A stretch of DNA of 64,000 bases from a beta proteobacterium AAP99 (GTDB taxonomy: Bacteria > Pseudomonadota > Gammaproteobacteria > Burkholderiales > Burkholderiaceae_C), in contig LJIA01000015.1 of NCBI GenBank assembly GCA_001295775.1, positions 1 through 64,000 of the forward strand, given 5' to 3'. Below the pieces are notes generated by a model, which made no database searches, was not told the DNA's origin, and saw only the letters and a list, made by a program, of their open reading frames with translations. Positions 58,525 through 64,000 of the stretch are shown piece after piece (the stretch's first letter is position 1; each line of letters opens with the position of its first letter). Made by a program: the position numbers and the translations under genes.

Positions 58525-59016
58525 TCAGGCGGCGGCAGGTGGAACGGCCGGGGCCGGGCCGCGCGAGCGCGCCGGATTGCCGACCCACAGTTCACCGGGC
58601 GGAACATCGCGCGTGACCACGCTGCCTGCACCGATCATGGCACCGGCACCGATGCGCACACCGCCCAGGATGGTGGCGTTGGCGCCGATCGAGGCCCAGC
58701 GTTCGATGACGGTGACCAGCGGCTGCTCGAGGTACTGCTTGGAGCGGGGATAGGGGTTGTTGACGAAGCTGACGTTCGGGCCAATGAACACGTCGTCCTC
58801 AACGCGTACGCCGTCCCAGAGCTGCACACCGCTCTTGACGGTGACGCGATCACCCAGGATCACGTCGCCTTCGATGAGACACAGCGCATTGATGTTGCAG
58901 TCGCGCCCGATGCGCGCGCCGCGCAGCACCACGCAGAACTGCCAGACGGTGCTGCCTTCGCCGATCTGCTCGGTCTGCACATCGGCGAGGGGATGAATGC
59001 CGGGCCGGGTGCTCAT
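58525..59016 (-). CDS. Left-handed beta-helix sugar N-acetyltransferase (FdtC/WlbB-like)
   Basis: A 163-residue hexapeptide-repeat acyltransferase ([74 protein letters not shown]). The FVNNPYPRS loop is typical of UDP/dTDP-aminosugar N-acetyltransferases. It probably acetylates the 3-amino group made by the aminotransferase. It overlaps the ketoisomerase stop by four bases. Confidence 0.92.
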   Translation of the reverse strand: MSTRPGIHPLADVQTEQIGEGSTVWQFCVVLRGARIGRDCNINALCLIEGDVILGDRVTVKSGVQLWDGVRVEDDVFIGPNVSFVNNPYPRSKQYLEQPLVTVIERWASIGANATILGGVRIGAGAMIGAGSVVTRDVPPGELWVGNPARSRGPAPAVPPAAA

Positions 59017-59774
59017 GCAGCGCGCGCCTTGGCGGCCAGGGCCTTGAACTGCGCGTAGTCGCGGATGTAGTCGGCCGCGTCGTAGTAGTCAGAGGCGAAG
59101 ACGAGCAGCAACGCGTCAGCCGAATACTTGTACTGGATGCCCCAGGTCATGGGGGGCAGATACAGGCCGATCTCCGGCCCGTCGAGCAGCACTTCCACGC
59201 GCTGCTCGCCGTCGTCGCAGACCACCGCACAGCTGCCACGCACGCAGATCAGGAACTGGTGGCACTGGTGGTGGGCGTGCTCGCCGCGCACCTCGCGGCT
59301 GGGCACGCCGAAGACCATGAAGTAGCGCCGCGGCACGAACGGCACACTGCGTTCGAATTCACCCACCGTGAGATCGCCGCGCAGGTCGCGGATGATCGGA
59401 AAGCGGTGCAGGGTCACGCCCTTCACGCCGACCGCCTGAACTCCGGTCTTGCTCTGCGCAGCGCTCGCGGCTGCGGGCGCGGCCAGGTTGCCGGTGTCGA
59501 CATAGCCCACGATGCTGGCCGGATTGCCTTCGACGATGGCGCCGGGGGGCACCGGGCGGGTGACCACAGCGCCTTCACGAATCTGAGCATGTGCGGCCAC
59601 GCTCACGCCGGGCAGGACGCTGGCATTCGCCCCCACGCACACACCCGTGGCCAGCTGCGCGCCCTGCCCTACCCAGGCACCAAAGGCCACCCGCACATCG
59701 GCGGCGATTTCGGCACCAGGCTCGATGCGCGCGGCCGGGTCGATCAGTTCGGGAGTGGGAGCGGCTTGCACCAT
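59013..59774 (-). CDS. Fused hexapeptide acyltransferase-like / dTDP-sugar 3,4-ketoisomerase (WxcM-like)
   Basis: A 253-residue two-domain protein. Residues about 5-95 form a short left-handed beta-helix ([38 protein letters not shown]). Residues about 118-245 are an FdtA/WxcM cupin ketoisomerase ([64 protein letters not shown]). The ketoisomerase turns dTDP-4-keto-6-deoxyglucose into the 3-keto sugar. The fused acyltransferase part is short and may be structural, since a separate acetyltransferase gene follows. rmlA and rmlB, needed for the precursor, are not in the window. Confidence 0.9.
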   Translation of the reverse strand: MVQAAPTPELIDPAARIEPGAEIAADVRVAFGAWVGQGAQLATGVCVGANASVLPGVSVAAHAQIREGAVVTRPVPPGAIVEGNPASIVGYVDTGNLAAPAAASAAQSKTGVQAVGVKGVTLHRFPIIRDLRGDLTVGEFERSVPFVPRRYFMVFGVPSREVRGEHAHHQCHQFLICVRGSCAVVCDDGEQRVEVLLDGPEIGLYLPPMTWGIQYKYSADALLLVFASDYYDAADYIRDYAQFKALAAKARAA

Positions 59775-59883
59775 GATTCAGACAGACGGACAGGCGTGGG
59801 ACAGCGCGGGATCAGGCCACGTGGGCAGCCCCACGTGTTGGATCAAGCCGAGAGCATAACGGCGACCCTGCGCCACGGCGCGC

Positions 59884-60822
59884 TCAGCGTTGCCGCCACC
59901 AATGCTGCAGTGCCCGCCGGTAACGCCATGCGGTGGACAGCTGCGGATAGTCGCGCGCCACCTGAAGGTGCGCCGCCAGACCCTGCGCGTCGTCGAGCGC
60001 TCGGGCCATGAGAAAAGCGCCATAGTGCTGCGCGAGATGCCCGGCCACCTGATCGCTCACACCGGCCACTGCAGCGTCCGCCTTGAGCTGCGCATGCTCG
60101 GCCACCATCCAGGCGCGGTGGCGCCGCGCGCGCTGCTCGCGCACCTCGGCCTCGCTGCGCTCGATGTGCGTGGAGCTGCCGCCGACTCGCCAGCGCACTG
60201 GCGCGCAGTCCAGCGTCATCGCGCCGCCACTGACGGTGGCACGGAAAGTGTTGATCTGGTCTTCGCAGAACACGCCGGGCTGGTAAAGCCCGAAGCGATC
60301 GAACAAGCGCCGCGTGAAGGCATGGCCGGCACCCACGATATAGGGCCGGCGCGCGGCCCACTGCGCGGCGCTGCGCCAGTCCTGCAGCGCATCCACGCGG
60401 CGAACGTCCAGCGGCTCGCCGGTCCAGCTCATCTCGCGCACGTGGGTGGCGATCAGGTCCGGGCGACAGTCGGCTGCGCGCCAGGCAGCCAGCAGGGTGG
60501 CGATGCGATCGGGCTCTGAGAAGTCATCGCCTGCGGCCGGAACGATCAGCGCGCCCGAGCTGGCCTGGATGAGCATGTTGACGTGCCCGCCGATGCCCAG
60601 GTTGCGCGGCGTGCGCTGGGCACGGACGCGATGCGGCCCGCGATAGCTCGCAGCGACTTCCTGAAGGACGGCGAAGGTGTCGTCGCTGGAGCTGTCATCC
60701 GACAGGATGATCTCGATCGGCTCGCAGTCCTGGTTCAGACAGCTTTGCGCGGCCTCGCGTGCGAACGCGGCCTGGTTGTAGGCAAACAGGATGATGGAGA
60801 CGGAAGGCGCGAAGTCGGTCAT
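59884..60822 (-). CDS. Family 2 glycosyltransferase (sugar locus, GT-2)
   Basis: About 312 residues. The GT-A fold begins VSIILFAYNQAAFAREAAQS, with IEIILSDDSSSDDT, NLGIGGHVNMLIQAS, AAGDDFSEPDR and the acceptor-side EDQINTFRATVSGGAMT. These match the gene at 56393 almost block by block, so the two are tandem-locus paralogues that have diverged mainly in the C-terminal third. The ATG at 60822 is chosen as closest to the fold; an ATG at 60894, 10 bases past the preceding stop, would add a Pro/Ala-rich extension. Confidence 0.88.
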   Translation of the reverse strand: MTDFAPSVSIILFAYNQAAFAREAAQSCLNQDCEPIEIILSDDSSSDDTFAVLQEVAASYRGPHRVRAQRTPRNLGIGGHVNMLIQASSGALIVPAAGDDFSEPDRIATLLAAWRAADCRPDLIATHVREMSWTGEPLDVRRVDALQDWRSAAQWAARRPYIVGAGHAFTRRLFDRFGLYQPGVFCEDQINTFRATVSGGAMTLDCAPVRWRVGGSSTHIERSEAEVREQRARRHRAWMVAEHAQLKADAAVAGVSDQVAGHLAQHYGAFLMARALDDAQGLAAHLQVARDYPQLSTAWRYRRALQHWWRQR

Positions 60823-60903
60823 CGGATCTTGGCGGGCGGTCAGTGGATGCGGCGGCTCTGCGCCCGGTCGTGCAGCCTCGGCGGGCTGCGTCATGCGCAA
60901 AGG

Positions 60904-61833
60904 TTAGCCGCGCCAGGGTGCAAGCTTCACTTCAGCTTGAGCCGCACCGCGTGCGCGTGCGAGCGACTGCGCCGCCTTGGCGCCGCGCCCGGTCAGGCGG
61001 TACAGCCAGCCGTTGATGCGCCGGCGCCAGACCTCGCTGCGCTGCAGGCGCAATGCAGCGGCCGGGCCGGCGTGCAGGGCATACAGCAGCACACGGGAGC
61101 GGCCGGTGTGAAAGGCGCGAAACGGACTGGGCGCCTGCGGGGCCGCGAGCTGCGCGGACGCAGCAGCATCGCGGCTGGAGGCGCCGTTGAGGTGGAAGGC
61201 CTGCGCCGCAGGCTCCACCAGGATCGACCAACCCGCCTTGCGCAGCCGCAGGCAGAGGTCGTTGTCCTCGTAGTAGAGAAAGAAGCGTTCATCGAAGCCA
61301 TGGACGGCACGCAGCGCTTCGGTCCGAGCAAGCCAGCAGGCCGCAGTGGCGAAGTCGGCGCACAGCGGCCCTTCGGCCAGCCCGGTTCGGGGCTTCCAGG
61401 CGAATTCGTTCATGTGGTGCCCGGCCTCGGGCCGCCAGCCGCCGGCGCCGTCCGGGTTCAGGATCTGCGGCGCGGCAATCGCGAGCCGTGATTCGGCCAG
61501 CAACCAGGCGCGCAGGCGCTGCACATCGGCCGCGGCAATCGAACAGTCCGGGTTGAGCAGCAGCACGTGGGGCGTGGAGACTTGAGTCAAGCCCGCGTTG
61601 TTGCCGGCACCGAAGCCGACGTTTTGCTCCAGCCGAACCACCTGCGCCTGCGGCAGCGCCGCCTTGAGATGTGCAGCGCAATGGTCCGTGCTGGCGTTGT
61701 CCACCGCGATCACCTGTGGCGCATCCGCCAGACCCGCTGCGAGGGCAGGCACGCAGGCGCTGCTGTTGAAGAGCACGAGCAGGACAGTGACGTCCTGCGG
61801 CCAGTCTTGAGAGGACTCGGAAACCGAGATCAA
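60904..61833 (-). CDS. Family 2 glycosyltransferase (rhamnosyltransferase-like, GT-3)
   Basis: About 309 residues of the WbbL/rhamnosyltransferase type: VTVLLVLFNSSACVPALAAG, VIAVDNASTDH, VGFGAGNNAGLTQVSTPHVL, LLNPDCSIAAADVQRLR, the acceptor motif FDERFFLYYEDNDLCLRL. No ATG exists near the start. TTG at 61833 gives the shorter protein; TTG at 61884 would add 17 residues (SRAAFQPLWPEEPHPA) encoded by a dispersed repeat copy. The true start is open. Confidence 0.85.
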   Translation of the reverse strand: MISVSESSQDWPQDVTVLLVLFNSSACVPALAAGLADAPQVIAVDNASTDHCAAHLKAALPQAQVVRLEQNVGFGAGNNAGLTQVSTPHVLLLNPDCSIAAADVQRLRAWLLAESRLAIAAPQILNPDGAGGWRPEAGHHMNEFAWKPRTGLAEGPLCADFATAACWLARTEALRAVHGFDERFFLYYEDNDLCLRLRKAGWSILVEPAAQAFHLNGASSRDAAASAQLAAPQAPSPFRAFHTGRSRVLLYALHAGPAAALRLQRSEVWRRRINGWLYRLTGRGAKAAQSLARARGAAQAEVKLAPWRG

Positions 61834-61987
61834 GGCTGGATGCGGCTCTTCAGGCCAAAGTGGCTGAAAGGCCGCGCGGGACAAGCGAACAGCCGCGCAA
61901 CGGGGCGAGCACTGGCAGGCGCACGCTCTTGCCGTGGCGCCGAGCGTGCTCGGCGAAACCCCACGTCAAGCGCGGGACAAGCGGAAA
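61831..61987. repeat. Dispersed palindromic element, copy F, with a second partial copy
   Basis: F1 (61831-61890, plus orientation) reads GGCTGGATGCGGCTCTTCAG, GCCAAAGTGGCTGAAAGGCC and GCGCGGGACAAGCG. About 75 bases on, a second tail GGGACAAGCGGAAAG ends at 61987, preceded by a separate 8-bp hairpin, GCACGCTC at 61921-61928 and GAGCGTGC at 61942-61949. The whole gap between ccsB and GT-3 is thus repeat material. Confidence 0.7.
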
Positions 61988-62002
61988 GGGCTTCAGGCCG
62001 AC

Positions 62003-63361
62003 TCAAAGCTGCCCGTAGGAGTGCAGTCCCGACAGGAACATGTTCACGCCCAGGAAGGCAAAGCCCGTTATCAGCAGGCCGATCACCGCCCAGTAGGCCG
62101 CGAACGTGCCGCGCAGACCCTTGATGAAGCGCAGGTGCAGCCAGGCGGCGTAGTTCAGCCAGACGATCAGCGCCCAGGTTTCCTTGGGGTCCCACTGCCA
62201 GTAGGCACCCCAGGCTTCCGCGGCCCAAAGCGCCCCCAGGATGGTGGCGATCGTGAAGAAGGCAAATCCGATGGCGATCGCCTTGTACATGACGTCGTCC
62301 ATCACCTCGAAGCTGGGCAGCACGGCAGCAATGCGCTTGCGGAACACCACCACGGAACCGGCAAAGAGCGCAGAGATCCCGAAATACAACGCCCAGTACG
62401 TGGGCAGACCCTGCGTGCGGAACACGAGGGGTTCGATGCACAGCGCGACGCCCATCACGAAGAGGAAGCCCAGCGTGAACTTGTTGTTGGTGGCTGCCGC
62501 GTCCTTGAGCAGATAGGCAAAACCGACCATCGCTGCAATCGAGAAGGTGCCGTAGCCCACGAAGTTGGCAGGCACATGCAGCTTCATCCACCAGCTTTGC
62601 AGCGCAGGCACCAGCGGCTGGATCTCGTGGGCTTGCCGGTCAAAGGTGTACCAGAGCAGGAAGGCCACGGCCGCCACGACCACGAGTGACACAAATGCGC
62701 CCATGGCGCGGGTCTTGTGCTTTGCTTCGTAGTACAGATAGAAGACCGCGGTCATCACCGAGAACAGCACGAAGACTTCGTACAGGTTGCTCACGGGAAT
62801 GTGGCCGATGTCCGGACCGATCATGTGGCCCTCGCGCCAACGCACGAGCATGCCCGTGAGGCCGAGCACGGACGCCGCCCAGGTGAAGACGGTGCCCATC
62901 CACTGCGGCGTTTCCTTCTGCGCAAACAGGCCGATCCAGTAGCACACGCAGCCCAGCATGTAGAGCAGACACATCCACAGGATGGCGGACTGGCTGGAGA
63001 GGAAATACTTGAGCAGGAAGGCGTTATCGGCCTGCTTGAGGTCACCGCCATAGATGGCGATGGCCAGCAGCGCCAGCGCACCGCTACCGATGAAGTAGTA
63101 GGCCAGCGGCCGCCATGCCCAGCCCAGCGCGATCAGTCCGGGAGCCGTGCCGATCAGGATCCAGGTCTCGTAGGAATCCATCTTGGCGTCGTAGCGCCAC
63201 AGCGCGTAGCCCATCAGCGCGAAGATCAGCGAGGCGAAGCCCCAATCGAAGGCACTGCGGCTGAAGTAGGCGAGCACGCCGCTGCGCGGGCTGATGATGA
63301 CGGATTGCCCCGGCACCTGTGGCGTCTGGTTCGTCTGCGACGCGACTGTGGTCGTGTTCAT
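62003..63361 (-). CDS. ccsB: Cytochrome c biogenesis protein CcsB (ResC/CcsA family)
   Basis: A 452-residue integral membrane protein of the system II heme handling module. Many membrane helices surround the tryptophan-rich WWD signature (AEAWGAYWQWDPKETWALIV with following WLNYAAWLHLR). Histidines suitable for heme ligation lie in AWLHLRF and near KLHVPANFVGYGTFSIAAMV. It pairs with ResB to export heme and attach it to apocytochromes c. It starts 12 bases after the resB stop. Confidence 0.95.
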   Translation of the reverse strand: MNTTTVASQTNQTPQVPGQSVIISPRSGVLAYFSRSAFDWGFASLIFALMGYALWRYDAKMDSYETWILIGTAPGLIALGWAWRPLAYYFIGSGALALLAIAIYGGDLKQADNAFLLKYFLSSQSAILWMCLLYMLGCVCYWIGLFAQKETPQWMGTVFTWAASVLGLTGMLVRWREGHMIGPDIGHIPVSNLYEVFVLFSVMTAVFYLYYEAKHKTRAMGAFVSLVVVAAVAFLLWYTFDRQAHEIQPLVPALQSWWMKLHVPANFVGYGTFSIAAMVGFAYLLKDAAATNNKFTLGFLFVMGVALCIEPLVFRTQGLPTYWALYFGISALFAGSVVVFRKRIAAVLPSFEVMDDVMYKAIAIGFAFFTIATILGALWAAEAWGAYWQWDPKETWALIVWLNYAAWLHLRFIKGLRGTFAAYWAVIGLLITGFAFLGVNMFLSGLHSYGQL

Positions 63362-63375
63362 GGTCTAACCCTCGT

Positions 63376-64000
63376 TCACGCACCGCCCAGGCGCGCCACG
63401 GCGGCCATCAGGCGGTCGAATTCAGCATCAAAGTCAAGCGTACGCTTTCGCGCCTGCACTGCGAAGCGGATGCGGCTCGCGCCGGGCTGCTGCGGATCGG
63501 GCTCAACCACCGCCCAAAGGCGCCGCTCGCGCACATAGAACATGGCGAACACGCCGAGCACCAGCAGCAGGGAACCGAGATACACGAGGTACTTGCCGGG
63601 GGCGCGCGTGGTCTGAAACACGCTTGCCTGCACCTGGGTGAACTCCGCGAGCTGCAGCATGATCGGCGCACCGAAGAACACCGTGTCCGAGTAGGCGTTC
63701 ATGGCGGACTGCAGGAACTGCGCGTTCTCCGCAGTCTGCTGCAGCGGCGGCAGACCTGCACGCTGTCGCGCCATGTCATTGATGAGCTGTACGGTGCCGG
63801 CCAGCACCTTCATGATGACGTCCGCGGCACGTTCGCGCTCGCCCTCGGGCACGTTCTGTTCGAGAAAGCGTGCGATCGCCGCGTAGCCGCCCTGCGCCTG
63901 TGCGCCGTACAGACCATTGCCTGCATACAGCTCGAGCCCACGCAGCGCGCTGTCGCGCAGCTGGACCCGCTGGGTGGCGTCACCATCGGTGGGCAGCGCC
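63376..64000 (-). CDS. resB: Cytochrome c biogenesis protein ResB (C-terminal part, cut by window end)
   Basis: An open frame of about 207 residues with its 5' end beyond the window. It ends with the ResB C-terminal layout: a periplasmic stretch (TQRVQLRDSALRGLELYAG, GGYAAIARFLEQNVPEGER, VFFGAPIMLQLAEFTQVQAS), the conserved FQTTRAPGKYLVYLGSLLLV membrane helix region, FYVRERRLWAVVEP and a cytoplasmic tail. Together with ccsB it forms the system II cytochrome c synthase. Confidence 0.93.
   Translation of the reverse strand, partial: ALPTDGDATQRVQLRDSALRGLELYAGNGLYGAQAQGGYAAIARFLEQNVPEGERERAADVIMKVLAGTVQLINDMARQRAGLPPLQQTAENAQFLQSAMNAYSDTVFFGAPIMLQLAEFTQVQASVFQTTRAPGKYLVYLGSLLLVLGVFAMFYVRERRLWAVVEPDPQQPGASRIRFAVQARKRTLDFDAEFDRLMAAVARLGGA

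Overview
The window looks like chromosomal DNA of a betaproteobacterium, most likely order Burkholderiales. It is GC-rich and densely coded. Its gene neighbourhoods are typical of that group: pilMNOPQ / aroK-aroB-dgt / gltB-gltD, mltA / apaG / rpe / gph / trpEGDC, ponA / cyaY / lptM / lysA, and resB-ccsB. No phage, plasmid, CRISPR array or complete insertion sequence was seen. Genus cannot be set from this sequence alone.

Layout. 1-3100 (minus): an OmpR-type response regulator, a LysM+FecR periplasmic protein and a CHASE2 membrane sensor cut by the window edge. 3484-3559: tRNA-Phe. 3745-5883: a UbiH-family FAD monooxygenase and DsbC. 6050-7856: MltA, a 27-residue membrane peptide and ApaG. 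8111-12115: a three-gene plus-strand group (DUF4394 secreted protein, cupredoxin-like protein, membrane GGDEF-EAL protein) lying between apaG and rpe. 12173-20469: rpe, an antisense periplasmic binding protein, gph, and a tightly coupled trpE-ltaE-trpG-trpD-trpC-ung run with a threonine aldolase gene inside the trp operon.

20479-28306: a lipoprotein hydrolase, a nitronate-monooxygenase-like enzyme with a 14-base palindrome in its leader, a diguanylate cyclase, a Cds1-like PLP enzyme, a CBS protein, a DUF748 protein and a SPOR protein. 28451-45700 is one long minus-strand block in transcription order: type IV pilus genes pilMNOPQ, an Ig-like repeat lipoprotein, aroK, aroB, dgt, an unknown protein, then (after a terminator or attenuator hairpin) gltB-gltD. 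From about 35 to 45 kb the DNA looks visibly less GC-rich than the rest. 45962-51165: ponA, cyaY, lptM, lysA and a universal stress protein. 51468-54838: a secreted protein resembling plant PHI-1/EXORDIUM, an NTF2-like secreted protein and the MsrPQ periplasmic methionine sulfoxide repair pair. 55147-56379: a YcaQ-like DNA glycosylase. 56393-61833 (minus): a surface-sugar locus with three GT2 glycosyltransferases and a probable dTDP-3-acetamido-3,6-dideoxyhexose module. 62003-64000: cytochrome c maturation genes ccsB and resB (partial).

The most unusual signal that no gene explains is a family of roughly 55-65 base imperfectly palindromic elements with the tail ACAAGCGGAAAG. At least six intergenic loci carry one, some as inverted pairs, and two degenerate half copies are also visible. 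They sit between gph and trpE, after the Cds1-like gene, between the SPOR and DUF748 genes, between msrP and msrQ, between msrP and ycaQ, and between ccsB and a glycosyltransferase. In at least two places they overlap the probable start of a gene. They look like a REP/BIME-type repeat family; the mobilising enzyme, if any, is not in the window.
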